Assembly (NCBI GenBank): GCA_023428905.1
Contig: JAEYWP010000015.1
Coordinates: forward strand, 1 to 64,000
Reading direction: 5' to 3'
Length of the DNA: 64,000 nucleotides
Source of the DNA: Verrucomicrobiota bacterium
GTDB taxonomy: Bacteria; Verrucomicrobiota; Verrucomicrobiia; Opitutales; Opitutaceae
In this document: piece by piece, positions 28,630-37,566 of the stretch
Layout: every line of letters begins with the position of its first letter
How positions within the stretch are numbered: position 1 is the first letter of the stretch
Program-made: the position numbers and the translations under genes
The notes under the pieces: model-generated
What the model saw: the letters and a program-made list of their open reading frames with translations, nothing else
Told to the model about the DNA's origin: nothing
Database searches by the model: none

Positions 28630-31296
28630 TCAGGGAATGCGCAGGGTGGTGCCGACCGAGAGATTGTTTGGATCGCGGATCACGCTGCGATTGGCGTCGA
28701 GGATGTCCCGCCAACGTTCGCTGGAGCCATAATATCGCCGCGCAATGCGGCTCAGGGTCTCTCCGGAAGCAACCGTGTGGGTGCGGGCCGCAGAGGCAGT
28801 CGTAGTCCCTGAACCGGTCGCTGCTGCGGCGGGTGTCGGGCTGGGGCGCGTGGGCTGGCTCAGCGTCGCCGGGGTCGACGTGTTCGCCGGCCGCGTGGGT
28901 GCGGCGAACGAAACGGCTGGCGCCGGGGCGGGAGGGGACAAGGCGATGCGGCTTCTCAGCTGCGCATTTTCGCCCGCGAGGCTGGCAATCTGGTTTTGGG
29001 CCTGCCGCAGCTGCTCATGGATGGCGGCGAGTTGGTTGGCCGCCTCCTGATTGGTGGTTGCCTGGGTGGTGACTTCCGCGACCTGCCGGTTGGCGTTCTC
29101 AAGGCGGCTGGCGAGTTGCTCGCGCTCCGTGTCGATGTTGGCGAGCGCGCTCTGGAGGCGGTCAATCTCCTCCTGCTGCAATTGATAGGTCCGCAGCGCG
29201 GCCGTCAGTTTGCTTTCCGTCTCCTGCAGCTGGCTGCGCAGCTCCGTGTCGTCTGCCGCAGGTTCGGCCGGGGCCTCTGCGGTCCCATCCCCGGCGGTCG
29301 ACGCCACCGTGGCGGCGGCGGCCCGCAGGGTGGAAAGCTCGTTGGCGAGTGAAGCCTTTTCCTCGTTTGCCACCGCCAGTGCGTTTTGGGCGGCGGCCAG
29401 ACGTGCCTGGAGTGCGCCCGCCTCCGGATCGGGGGTCGGCGCGGTGGGTTGTGAGGCCAGTTGCTGTTGGAGCTGATCGCGCTGGGCGGTGGTGTCGCGC
29501 AAGGCTTCCGTGAGCTGGTTGGCGTCGGTCAGTGTTTTCTGCAGTTCGGCGGCGAGCCGATCGTTTTCCTGCTGCGCCGAAAGGCGGGCTTCGTCGATTG
29601 CGCGCTGGCGTTCGTCCCTCGCGCGGGCGAGCGCTTGCTCGGCGGCGGCGAGCCGATCGCGCGCGTCTTTGACTTCGGCGGCAAAGCGACTGGCCTGTTC
29701 GCCCGGAGCGGCTTTGGCCGCAGCGAGGTCGCGCGTCAGCAGTGCCTTTTCCTGCTCCGCCGTCGTGGCGCTGGCTTTCAGCTGCGCCACCTGGGCGGCG
29801 AGGCCTTCGCGCTCGCCGTCGATGTTGGCGAGGGCGGCCTGTAGTTTGGCGACTTCCTGCTGTTGCAGGTCAAAGGAGCGCAAGGCCGCCTCCAGCTTGA
29901 CCTGCGTCTCTTCGAGTTGCGCCTGAACCTGCCCCGCGGCCTCGGCCTGGGAGCCGGCTTGCGTCAGTTGTGCACGCGCCTGGGCCAGTTCCGCTTGGGT
30001 GGTTTCGAGCTGGCGCTGGAGCTGAGCGGTGACCTCGGCCTGCGAACCGGCGCTGGCGAGCTGGGAGCGGGCTTGGGTGAGTTCGGCCTGGGTCTGCTCG
30101 AGCTGCTGCTGGAGCCGGGTCGTCGCCTGCGCCTGGGTGCCGGCAGTGGAAAGCTGGGCTTTGGCTTCGGTCAGCTGGGTGCCTGTATTCGCCAGTTGGA
30201 CTTTTGCCTGGGCCAGTTCCGCTTGGGTGGTTTCGAGCTGGCGCTGGAGCTGAGCGGTGACCTCGGCCTGCGAACCGGCGCTGGCGAGCTGCGAGCGGGC
30301 TTGGCTGAGTTCAGCTTGGGCTGCTTCGAGCTGGCGCTGGAGCTGTGTGCGCTCCGTCTCGGCCGCTTTCGCCTGGGCCACCGCGGCGGTGAGCCGTTCG
30401 CCGTCTACCGTCAGGGTGCGGACGCGCTCCGTCAGCTCTGCGACCGTTTTGCGTGCCGCGGCCAAATCGGCGGCCGCTTGGGTGGACGAACCCGCCTGCT
30501 TTTCAGCGGCAGCTGCCTGGGTCTTCAATCGCGAAACTTCTCCGGCCACTGCCTCTCGGGCGGACGTTTCGGCGGCTTGCAGCTGCTGCTGGAGCGCGTT
30601 GCGCTCACCTTCAAAATTCGCGGACGCGGCACGCAGACGGGCGAGCTCTTCATTGATCGGACCCGACGCGGTCAACGCTTGGTCTCGCTCCTTGCGCGCG
30701 GCCTCGGCTTCCGCAGCCGCTTTCTCCGCCGTGACGCGCAACTGGTCGTTCTCCTGCCAGATGGCGGCGAGCTCGGTGCTCATTTTCTTGAGCTCGGCCT
30801 GCAGCGCCGCGGTTTCCTGTGAGGTGGCCGCGACGGTGGCAGGGGCCGTCTCGCTCGCAGCAGAGATCGGACTGCGCGGAGACTCGATGGGGGAGGGGGC
30901 TGGCGCGCTGACCGGAGCCGATGGCGCACTCACCGGATTTGCAGCGGCCAGGCGTTTGGTGGCCAGCTCGGTGCGGCGCGCTTCCAGCCGCAACTTTGCC
31001 TGCTCCATCTGCTCCGGGTTCAGCTGCGAATTCAGCAGCACCAGGGCCCGGCCCGTGGCGCCGTTGTCAGCGGCAAGATTGAGCCAGACGTAGGCCTCGA
31101 TCGGATCCGCCATCTCATCGCCGACAGTCGCGTACAGCAGGCCGAGGTTGTATTGGGCGATGCCATTACCCGCTTCCGCCTTTGACCGCAGGGTCGCCAG
31201 CTCCTCCCTCGTGATGCCAAAGGCAGGCAGGGCGGACAACGCGACACCAAGCACGCCGCAGAGGGCGAGGGAGCGGAGGGAGGGCGGGGTTTTCAT
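28630..31296 (-). CDS. Secreted Sel1-like, coiled-coil, LysM protein
   Basis: An 888-residue exported protein. The signal peptide ends near SALPAFG. A Sel1-like repeat (about 35-80; GNGIAQYNLGLLYATVG, AYVWLNLAADNG) is followed by a Pro/Ser/Ala linker. A very long coiled coil (about 155-790) is built of Gln/Ala/Glu-rich heptads with near-identical QLASAGSQAEVTAQLQRQLE blocks. A C-terminal LysM domain closes it (about 840-888; HTVASGETLSRIARRYYG). The architecture suggests a wall-bound spacer or polar scaffold in the periplasm. The repeats are nearly identical in DNA, so copy number may vary between strains. Confidence 0.88.
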   Translation of the reverse strand: MKTPPSLRSLALCGVLGVALSALPAFGITREELATLRSKAEAGNGIAQYNLGLLYATVGDEMADPIEAYVWLNLAADNGATGRALVLLNSQLNPEQMEQAKLRLEARRTELATKRLAAANPVSAPSAPVSAPAPSPIESPRSPISAASETAPATVAATSQETAALQAELKKMSTELAAIWQENDQLRVTAEKAAAEAEAARKERDQALTASGPINEELARLRAASANFEGERNALQQQLQAAETSAREAVAGEVSRLKTQAAAAEKQAGSSTQAAADLAAARKTVAELTERVRTLTVDGERLTAAVAQAKAAETERTQLQRQLEAAQAELSQARSQLASAGSQAEVTAQLQRQLETTQAELAQAKVQLANTGTQLTEAKAQLSTAGTQAQATTRLQQQLEQTQAELTQARSQLASAGSQAEVTAQLQRQLETTQAELAQARAQLTQAGSQAEAAGQVQAQLEETQVKLEAALRSFDLQQQEVAKLQAALANIDGEREGLAAQVAQLKASATTAEQEKALLTRDLAAAKAAPGEQASRFAAEVKDARDRLAAAEQALARARDERQRAIDEARLSAQQENDRLAAELQKTLTDANQLTEALRDTTAQRDQLQQQLASQPTAPTPDPEAGALQARLAAAQNALAVANEEKASLANELSTLRAAAATVASTAGDGTAEAPAEPAADDTELRSQLQETESKLTAALRTYQLQQEEIDRLQSALANIDTEREQLASRLENANRQVAEVTTQATTNQEAANQLAAIHEQLRQAQNQIASLAGENAQLRSRIALSPPAPAPAVSFAAPTRPANTSTPATLSQPTRPSPTPAAAATGSGTTTASAARTHTVASGETLSRIARRYYGSSERWRDILDANRSVIRDPNNLSVGTTLRIP
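29979..30304 (-). repeat. Duplicated blocks inside the coiled-coil gene
   Basis: A block of about 97 bases starting at 29979 recurs from 30207 with one mismatch, an offset of 228 bases or 76 residues. The frame is preserved. The stretch between is a diverged copy of the same unit. This points to recent in-frame duplication. Confidence 0.8.
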
Positions 31297-31375
31297 GCCG
31301 AAGTGGGGCGGATCATGGTCGTGCGTAAGGGGTTTTCAAAGCGACAATTTCGAAAAGTCCCTGAAAACGGGCTGG

Positions 31376-31415
31376 GACGCAGAGGGCACTGAGCGATGAA
31401 ACACAGAGCGCGGCG
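31376..31415. repeat. CAGAG-type degenerate repeat
   Basis: GACGCAGAGGGCACTGAGCG followed by ATGAAACACAGAGCG resembles the CACAGAG-type patch near 289-322. It lies in the 246-base gap between glpK and the coiled-coil gene, both on the minus strand. I see nothing else in that gap. Confidence 0.45.
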
Positions 31416-31542
31416 GACCGAACGCCGGGGGTGGCGCCTCTGAATTTGCTTATCGAAGGGCGGAAGAGGCAATTCACGGTCTCTGGTTCCTCGCTGAGCA
31501 GATCCGCCGACCTGTTCCAAGTGGTGGCCATACCGGGGGTCC

Positions 31543-33030
31543 TTATTCCGCCCAACCCTTTGCCCGTTCCACCGCCCGTGACCACTGCGTCCGCTGTGCG
31601 TTGACGACGCGGCTCGGCACCAGCGGCCGGTGTCGGCTGCTCTCCTCCCAGAGTCCGGCGATCTCGTCGCGTGTTTCCCAATACCCCACCGCCAGCCCGG
31701 CGAGGAAGGCCGCACCCAGCGCCGTCGTTTCCACCGTCCGCGGGCGAACCACCGGTCGGCGCAGCAAATCACTTTGAAACTGGAGCAGGGCCGCGTTGAC
31801 GGTGGCGCCGCCATCAACCCGGAGTTCCTTCAACCTGAGCCCGGCATCCGCCTCCATCGCACCGAGCAGATCTGCTACCTGGAATGCGATGCTTTCGATG
31901 GCGGCGCGCGCCAGGTGGGCCGCCGTGGTCCCGCGCGTGAGACCGATCACCAGACCCCGGGCTGCGGCGTCCCAGTGCGGAGCGCCCAGGCCAGTGAACG
32001 CCGGCACCAGATAAACGCCGCCATTGTCCGGAGCGCGCGCAGCCAGCGCTTCGACGTCGCCGGAGCGTGCGATCAGGCCCAGACCATCGCGCAACCACTG
32101 CACCACCGCGCCCCCAATAAAGACGCTGCCTTCCAATGCGTAGTCGGTCCGCTGCCCCACCTTCCAGGCGAGGGTGGTGAGCAGTTGGTGACGCGACCGC
32201 ACCGGCTTTTCACCGGTGTTGAGGAGGAGGAAGCAGCCCGTTCCATAGGTGTTTTTGGCCATGCCCGGCTTGAAACAGGCCTGCCCGAACAGGGCGGCCT
32301 GCTGGTCGCCGGCAACACCCGTGATGGGGATTCCCTCGAGGGCAGGGACCGCGCTCACCGTCCCGAAGGACTCGCTGCAGGAGCGCACCTCGGGCAGCAC
32401 CGCGCGGGGGATGCGCAGCCGCTGCAGCAGGGCATCATCCCACTGGAGGGTGCGCAGGTTGAAGAGGAGCGTCCGCGAGGCGTTTGTGACATCCGTCGCA
32501 TGGACCCGTCCGCCGGTCAGCTGCCAGATCAGCCAGGTGTCCACTGTGCCGAAGGCCAGTTCCCCCCGTTCGGCGGCCCGACGCGCCCCCCGCACGTGAT
32601 CCAGGAGCCAGGCGATCTTCGTTCCGGAAAAATAGGGATCCAGGACCAGGCCGGTGCACCGGCGGAACTCCGGCTCATGCCCCGCGTTTCTCAAGGCCGT
32701 ACAAAGCGAAGCCGTGCGCCGGTCCTGCCAAACGATCGCCGGTGCGATCGGTTTTCCGGTGGTGCGATTCCACAGCAGCGTGGTCTCGCGTTGGTTGGTA
32801 ATCCCCACACCGGCGATATCTCGCGCCGTCAGGTTGGCGTCGGCGATGGCGGCGATCGCCACACGGCGGATGCTCTCCCAAAGGTCTTCGGGAGCATGTT
32901 CCACCCAACCCGGCCGGGGGTAATGCTGAGGGAACTCCTGCTGGGCTTGGGCCAGCACGCGTCCGCGGCGGTCAAAGACCAGGGCGCGGCTGGACGTGGT
33001 CCCTTGATCGAGGGCGAGGATGTAGGGCAT
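31543..33030 (-). CDS. glpK: Glycerol kinase
   Basis: A 495-residue FGGY-family kinase that makes sn-glycerol 3-phosphate from glycerol and ATP. Motifs are the N-terminal LALDQGTTSSRALVFD (about 4-19), GITNQRETTLLWN (about 78), WQDRRTA, DTWLIWQLTGG, the conserved GVAGDQQAALFGQ (about 243), KNTYGTGCFLLLNTG and ELRVDGGATVNA. Full length. No glycerol facilitator or glycerol-3-phosphate dehydrogenase gene is next to it. The start MPYILALDQG matches the family. Confidence 0.96.
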   Translation of the reverse strand: MPYILALDQGTTSSRALVFDRRGRVLAQAQQEFPQHYPRPGWVEHAPEDLWESIRRVAIAAIADANLTARDIAGVGITNQRETTLLWNRTTGKPIAPAIVWQDRRTASLCTALRNAGHEPEFRRCTGLVLDPYFSGTKIAWLLDHVRGARRAAERGELAFGTVDTWLIWQLTGGRVHATDVTNASRTLLFNLRTLQWDDALLQRLRIPRAVLPEVRSCSESFGTVSAVPALEGIPITGVAGDQQAALFGQACFKPGMAKNTYGTGCFLLLNTGEKPVRSRHQLLTTLAWKVGQRTDYALEGSVFIGGAVVQWLRDGLGLIARSGDVEALAARAPDNGGVYLVPAFTGLGAPHWDAAARGLVIGLTRGTTAAHLARAAIESIAFQVADLLGAMEADAGLRLKELRVDGGATVNAALLQFQSDLLRRPVVRPRTVETTALGAAFLAGLAVGYWETRDEIAGLWEESSRHRPLVPSRVVNAQRTQWSRAVERAKGWAE

Positions 33031-33168
33031 TGGGGTGCCTCAACCGTGTGTAAACCAGCCTATTGTGCAACGCCGTCGCGCGATGTCAGCCCTGCTCTGA
33101 TTGCTCGCAGGGCACCTGCTGAAACCTTGCGAAAACCGTCATGTCGTACAGGATCAACCCTCCCTTTC

Positions 33169-33855
33169 ATGAAAGCTGTTTTTGCCCTCTGTGCTGTCCT
33201 GTCCCTGACCTCTCTTTCACAGGCCCAGGTCTTTCGACCGCACGGTGTCCGCGCCGACCATGGGCAACGCTCCCACTCGGTCGAGCGTCATCGCCACGGA
33301 GAGCACCGGGGTTCCCACGCCTGGCACCGCGGTCACAGCCGGTCGTGGGACCGTCATCACCACCACCACGCCCCCCGTCCAAGCATCCACGTCTCGCTCG
33401 GCGCGGGACCGGGCTACTGGTCTCCGTATTATCACCGTCCCTACGTGTACCGGCGGCCGGTCTATTATCCCGTGCCGGTGTACCGCGATTACGGTCCGGC
33501 CTATTACGACAGCTACGGCGCGGTCGGTTATCGCACCGAGCCGAGCCGTGCGGTGACGGGGGCGCTGCTGGGCGGAATCGCCGGCGCCATCATCGGCAAC
33601 AACTCCGGCAGCCTGCACCATGATGCGTGGCGGGGCGCGGCGATCGGCGCCGGCGCCGGGCTGGTCCTGGGCGCAGTGGCTGACAACGCCGCCCGTGACC
33701 GCAGCCCGGGCGAGCGCCCGCCGGTCTACGTGCAGAGCCGCGAGCCGGCGCCTTCTGCAACCACCGCCACCGAGGCCAGGAACGTCACCATCATCAATAA
33801 TTATTACGGCAACGGTTCGGCCATGGGTTCGGCCAACCGGATGTTCGGCCGCTGA
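33169..33855 (+). CDS. Exported His-rich glycine-zipper protein
   Basis: A 228-residue exported protein. A signal peptide (AVFALCAVLSLTSLSQA) is followed by a His/Arg-rich region (about 22-70; a run of five His near 63). A Tyr/Pro-rich stretch comes next (about 75-115; YYHRPYVYRRPVYYPVPVY). Then there is a glycine-zipper hairpin (about 125-165; LLGGIAGAIIGNNSG and GAAIGAGAGLVLGAVADN), which in other proteins packs in membranes. It ends with NVTIINNYYGN. The His-rich part could bind metal; that is inference. It may not form an operon with the lipoproteins downstream, as the gap is 66 bases. Confidence 0.8.
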   Translation: MKAVFALCAVLSLTSLSQAQVFRPHGVRADHGQRSHSVERHRHGEHRGSHAWHRGHSRSWDRHHHHHAPRPSIHVSLGAGPGYWSPYYHRPYVYRRPVYYPVPVYRDYGPAYYDSYGAVGYRTEPSRAVTGALLGGIAGAIIGNNSGSLHHDAWRGAAIGAGAGLVLGAVADNAARDRSPGERPPVYVQSREPAPSATTATEARNVTIINNYYGNGSAMGSANRMFGR

Positions 33856-33921
33856 CTCCCCGCCGCGACGCAGCCGGCCGCGACCGCGGCCCCGGGTGCG
33901 TATTCGTCATTTTCCTACACC

Positions 33922-34554
33922 ATGAGCATGAATCTCCACCGAGCCATTTTCTGCGGCGCGGGCGCCCTCGCGGCCCTGCTTTCCGGCTGCGCCAGCCAGG
34001 GGGTCCGAAACCCCTCCGGCGTGCCCGTGACCGAGATGCGCGCCGACGAGCGCGGGTTTGTCGCCGGCACCGGCGTCGAATCGCAGGACCTCGTCGCCGT
34101 GACTGACAAGATGGCGCGCAGCATCCTCGGCATCCCGCAGATCACCTCCGCCCAGGGCACGCCCCGGGTGGTGCTCGAGCCGGTCGTGAACGAGACCCGC
34201 TTCGCGATCAACAAGGACATCTTTCTCACCCGCATTCGCACCCAGCTGAACTCACGGGCGGCAGGTCGCGTGCTCTTTCTTGCGCGCGACCGCATGGCCG
34301 CGCTCGAACGCGAGCAGCAGCTCAAGCAGAGTGGCGCCGTCACCGCCAGCAGCGACCCCAACGTGGTCGAGTTCAAGGGCGCGGATTATTTCCTCACCGG
34401 CAAGTTGGAGGGAATTTCCACCCGCACCAGTGCCGGCGTGAGCGACTACATCCTCTACAGCTTCCAGCTGATCGACGCTCGCACCAGCGACATCGTCTGG
34501 GAAGACGTGGCGGAAATCAAAAAGCAGGGCCTGGAGGACGCCGCCTACCGCTGA
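33922..34554 (+). CDS. lpoB: LpoB-like penicillin-binding protein activator lipoprotein
   Basis: A 210-residue lipoprotein with lipobox LLSGC (about 19-23). The mature part fits the LpoB family, which stimulates the class A synthase PBP1B from the outer membrane: TDKMARSILGIPQI, RVVLEPVVNETRFAINKDIF, RVLFLARDRMAALEREQQL and ADYFLTGKLEGIS, then YSFQLIDARTSDIVWED. It begins a run of four same-strand genes with ycfL second, as in enterobacteria. The leader is pyrimidine-rich. Confidence 0.88.
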   Translation: MSMNLHRAIFCGAGALAALLSGCASQGVRNPSGVPVTEMRADERGFVAGTGVESQDLVAVTDKMARSILGIPQITSAQGTPRVVLEPVVNETRFAINKDIFLTRIRTQLNSRAAGRVLFLARDRMAALEREQQLKQSGAVTASSDPNVVEFKGADYFLTGKLEGISTRTSAGVSDYILYSFQLIDARTSDIVWEDVAEIKKQGLEDAAYR

Positions 34555-34605
34555 GCCCGGCCGGCAACACCGCCCCTGCGGTGGTGTCCGATTCCTCCCA
34601 CACCA

Positions 34606-35025
34606 ATGAACAAGCCTCTCGTCCTTTCCCTCGCCGGAGCCGCTGCGCTCGCGCTGTTTTCCGGCTGCCAGACCGAACCCGGGCCCTACCTCCCGCAGGA
34701 GACCACCAAATACACCCTCGAAAGCACAGAGCGGTTCGTGGTGATGGACCAGCGCGTCCAGCACTCCGTGACCTGCACTGGGCTCCAGGAAGGGATGACC
34801 GCCGACGGCCGGCTCGAGGTCGCCGCCAACATCAAGAACCGGGAAAACCGGCGCATCCAGGTCCAGGTCAGCTGTGCCTTCAAGAACGACCAGGGCTTCA
34901 CCACCGGGGACGAGTCTCCCTGGCAGACCCTCATCCTGGGCGAAAACGCCACCGAGACCGTTCGTTTCACCGCCATGAACAACCAGGCCCAGCGCTACAC
35001 CGTGCGGGTCCGCCAGGCCCGCTGA
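34606..35025 (+). CDS. ycfL: YcfL (DUF1425)-like lipoprotein
   Basis: A 139-residue lipoprotein with lipobox LFSGC (about 18-21). DUF1425 features are visible: the middle GRLEVAANIKNRENRRIQVQ (about 66-85), then VSCAFKNDQGF and SPWQTLILGENATETVRFTA. In E. coli ycfL sits next to lpoB (ycfM); the same pairing here supports both calls. Function unknown beyond this association. It starts 51 bases after lpoB. Confidence 0.85.
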   Translation: MNKPLVLSLAGAAALALFSGCQTEPGPYLPQETTKYTLESTERFVVMDQRVQHSVTCTGLQEGMTADGRLEVAANIKNRENRRIQVQVSCAFKNDQGFTTGDESPWQTLILGENATETVRFTAMNNQAQRYTVRVRQAR

Positions 35026-35074
35026 GGAGGCATCACCCTCCGGCGCGGACAGGGTCCGGGCCGGTATCCACGCC

Positions 35075-36082
35075 ATGACGACACGACTCTTTTTTCTCTC
35101 CGGTTTGGTCGGGGGCCTGGGGCTAAGCGCCCTTCAGGCCTCGGACGGCAACGTCTCCGTTCCCGTTCCCCGCACGCCGGCGCCCGCCCTCACGAGCCCC
35201 GCACCCGAGCAGCCGCGCCCGGCGCACGTGTATGAGCAGAAGCTCTACGGCGGCCGGACCGAGACTCTGATCGCACCGGAAAAGGCGGATGCGGTGGTCA
35301 GCGCCTTCCGCACGGCGTACGAACGGCTCGGGCGCCCACGCATCGCGTTCTTCGTCAACCGCGACCTGGTGGACGAGCGCAGCGGACTGAAGCTGACCGC
35401 GCGCAAAGAGAAGACGGAAAGCACGGTGGGCAGCCGCACCTCGCAGTTTGAAGCCGATGCCGCAGCCGCCAAACCCGAAGCCTCCGCCCAGACCCAGGTC
35501 AACGTGGCGGTGGGCGGCGGCAACGCCGGATCGGGGCAGGAGGCCGGCATCCCTGGCCGCGGCTCGGCCGAAACCAAAACCACGACGGTGACCGGTGAAA
35601 ACACGTACGAGAGCGACAACACGGCGGCGCCGACGCTGGCCGACCGGCTGACGGTGCGTGAAATCGAGACCCTTTTCGGACGTCCTTTTCGCTTCGCCGG
35701 CGCAACCTTGGCTGACCAGCGCATCGCGGCCTCGCTCCTCGCCGACCGCCCGATCGATCACCTGACCACCGGTACGAGTGAAACCGCGCGCAAGGACCGC
35801 GAGGCTCTGGCGAAGGTCGCCGATGTGGTGATCGAAGTCCTGGTGTCCTCCCGCAACGTCACCGTCGCCAACGTCTCAGGCGACAAGACCCTGTCGGTCC
35901 CCGACATCCAGGTTTCCGCGGTGCGTCTGTCCGACGCGGCCGTGATCGGTCAGGCCAGCGCCGCCGACGTACTCGGCAGGGATCGCGACGCTGGCAGGAT
36001 CGTCTCGCAGTTCGACGCGCGTGAAATCACCGAAGCCACGGCGCTCGCGCTGATGGAGGATATCGCCGCCGGGGCGAAATAA
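35075..36082 (+). CDS. Exported protein of the lpoB-ycfL cluster, function unknown
   Basis: A 335-residue exported protein. The signal peptide (LFFLSGLVGGLGLSALQA) leads to a Pro-rich linker. The core includes RPRIAFFVNRDLVDERSG (about 87), a low-complexity Gly/Ala/Thr insertion (about 125-185), LADRLTVREIETLFGRPFRFAG (about 188) and a C-terminal domain VADVVIEVLVSSRNVTV with DIQVSAVRLSDAAVIGQAS. The last part resembles the CsgG/LpoB-like fold, where strands end in a description of how a parameter is applied; this is weak. Between ycfL and the COG3014-like gene, so it probably belongs to the same envelope function. Confidence 0.75.
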   Translation: MTTRLFFLSGLVGGLGLSALQASDGNVSVPVPRTPAPALTSPAPEQPRPAHVYEQKLYGGRTETLIAPEKADAVVSAFRTAYERLGRPRIAFFVNRDLVDERSGLKLTARKEKTESTVGSRTSQFEADAAAAKPEASAQTQVNVAVGGGNAGSGQEAGIPGRGSAETKTTTVTGENTYESDNTAAPTLADRLTVREIETLFGRPFRFAGATLADQRIAASLLADRPIDHLTTGTSETARKDREALAKVADVVIEVLVSSRNVTVANVSGDKTLSVPDIQVSAVRLSDAAVIGQASAADVLGRDRDAGRIVSQFDAREITEATALALMEDIAAGAK

Positions 36083-36177
36083 CCGGCCTCACCCGGGGTC
36101 CAGCGCGGTTGCAAACGCACCGCGCCGGCCCGCGCCGGATTGTCTCCACGCCCGGCGCCCTTCATCGTTTTCGTTTC

Positions 36178-37482
36178 ATGAGCCCTGGCCGCCCGTCGTT
36201 TTCGAACCTCCCGCGTTTCCTTCGCCGAAGCCGGCGACCCGTCGGAAGTGAATCCGCGCCGTCAGGGCGCTCGAATGCGGTCGCGCGGCGACTGACGCTC
36301 GGGGGGGCCTTGCTGGTTTTGCTGCTGGGGGGCTGTGCGTCGGTGCCTCCCACTCCCGCGGTTCCCTATACGGGTGATCCATGGATCGACGGTAATGCGA
36401 ATCTCGCGGTGGCTCCGGCGAAGGACAGGGTTTTGTGGCAATACCGCCTCGCCGCGACGGGGCTCAGGCGTGAGCGCTGGGCGGAGACGCGTGCGATCCT
36501 CGACGACGCCCTCGCCCAGGCCTCGGCCAACTACGGCAACGTGAACTCGGAAGCTGCCCGGTCCCGGCGCCTCTTCCGTCGTGAGTCCGACAAGCCGTTC
36601 ATCGGAGAGCCCTACGAGCGGATCATGGCGCATTTTTATCGCGGAATCCTCTATTGGCGCGATGGCGAGCCTGACAATGCGCGAGCCCTCTTCCGTACCG
36701 CTCAGCTCCTCGACAGCGACACGGAGGACAAGACCTACAGTGGCGACTGGGTCATCCTTGATTACCTGGACGGCTACGCCTCGGCCCGCCTGGGTGGCGA
36801 CGGCACGGACGCCCTGCGGCGCGCCCGCGCCGCGGCGAAGCAGCAGGGCCGGTCTCCACTTCCCGACTACAACCGCCAGGCCAATGTCTTTATCTTCGTG
36901 GAGTTCGGGGTGGGGCCGCGCAAGTACGCCGGCGGCGAGTTCGGCGACCGGCTCAAGTTCTACACCGACACCTCCAAGGCGGTGTCCGCCGAGCTGGCGG
37001 TGGCGGGTCGCATCCTCCGGCTCGCCCCGTATGACGATCTCAACTACCAGGCGACCACCCGTGGCGGCCGCGTGATGGATCACATTCTCGGCAACAAGGC
37101 GGTCTTCAAGCAGACCTCCGACACCATCGGCGACGTCGCCCTGGTGGGTGCGATCGGCACCGCCCAATACGGGCGCGGCGAGGACGCAAACACCGCCGCC
37201 CTGGGGCTCGCCGCGGTCGGGTTGATCAGCAAACTGGCCTCCGCTGCCACGTCCCCGGAGGCCGATACACGGGCCTGGGACAACCTCCCACAGTATGTCA
37301 GCGTCGGGGCGCTGCAGCTGGAGCCCGGGAGTTACCCGGCGACCCTGAGTTTTTATGACAAGGCGGGGACCGTCCTGCCCAATCGCACCCAGCAGTTCAC
37401 GCTGACCGTTCCGGAACCCACCACCACGATCGGTGAGGCGCCCCCCGATGTGGTGCTGTTCAAGAGCGAAGCGCTGCAGTAA
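36178..37482 (+). CDS. COG3014-like lipoprotein
   Basis: A 434-residue lipoprotein with a long basic N-terminus, then a hydrophobic segment and lipobox LGGC (about 53-56). The mature part begins ASVPPTPAVPYTGDPWIDGN. Helical, repeat-like stretches include EPYERIMAHFYRGILYWRDG (about 142) and ARALFRTAQLLDSDTEDKTY; a beta-rich C-terminal domain includes QYVSVGALQLEPGSYPATL. This matches the COG3014-type proteins found beside lpoB and ycfL in several gammaproteobacteria. The start ATG at 36178 is the best of the candidates. The signal peptide is unusually long. Confidence 0.8.
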   Translation: MSPGRPSFSNLPRFLRRSRRPVGSESAPSGRSNAVARRLTLGGALLVLLLGGCASVPPTPAVPYTGDPWIDGNANLAVAPAKDRVLWQYRLAATGLRRERWAETRAILDDALAQASANYGNVNSEAARSRRLFRRESDKPFIGEPYERIMAHFYRGILYWRDGEPDNARALFRTAQLLDSDTEDKTYSGDWVILDYLDGYASARLGGDGTDALRRARAAAKQQGRSPLPDYNRQANVFIFVEFGVGPRKYAGGEFGDRLKFYTDTSKAVSAELAVAGRILRLAPYDDLNYQATTRGGRVMDHILGNKAVFKQTSDTIGDVALVGAIGTAQYGRGEDANTAALGLAAVGLISKLASAATSPEADTRAWDNLPQYVSVGALQLEPGSYPATLSFYDKAGTVLPNRTQQFTLTVPEPTTTIGEAPPDVVLFKSEALQ

Positions 37483-37566
37483 GTGGGATCGGCGCCTCCC
37501 CGCGCCCTACAGTGAGGAGGCCTGCTGCGACAGTGGCGCGAGGGACGAGCGGGGTCATCGCTGCCC

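Noticed and set aside
29979..30304. CRISPR-like array in the coiled-coil gene
   Set aside because: The repeats are in frame, of uneven length and code for heptads; the stretches between them are diverged copies rather than unique spacers.
31630..33168. Upstream extension of the glycine-zipper gene
   Set aside because: The extension is antisense to glpK and has no motifs; the signal peptide starts at 33169.
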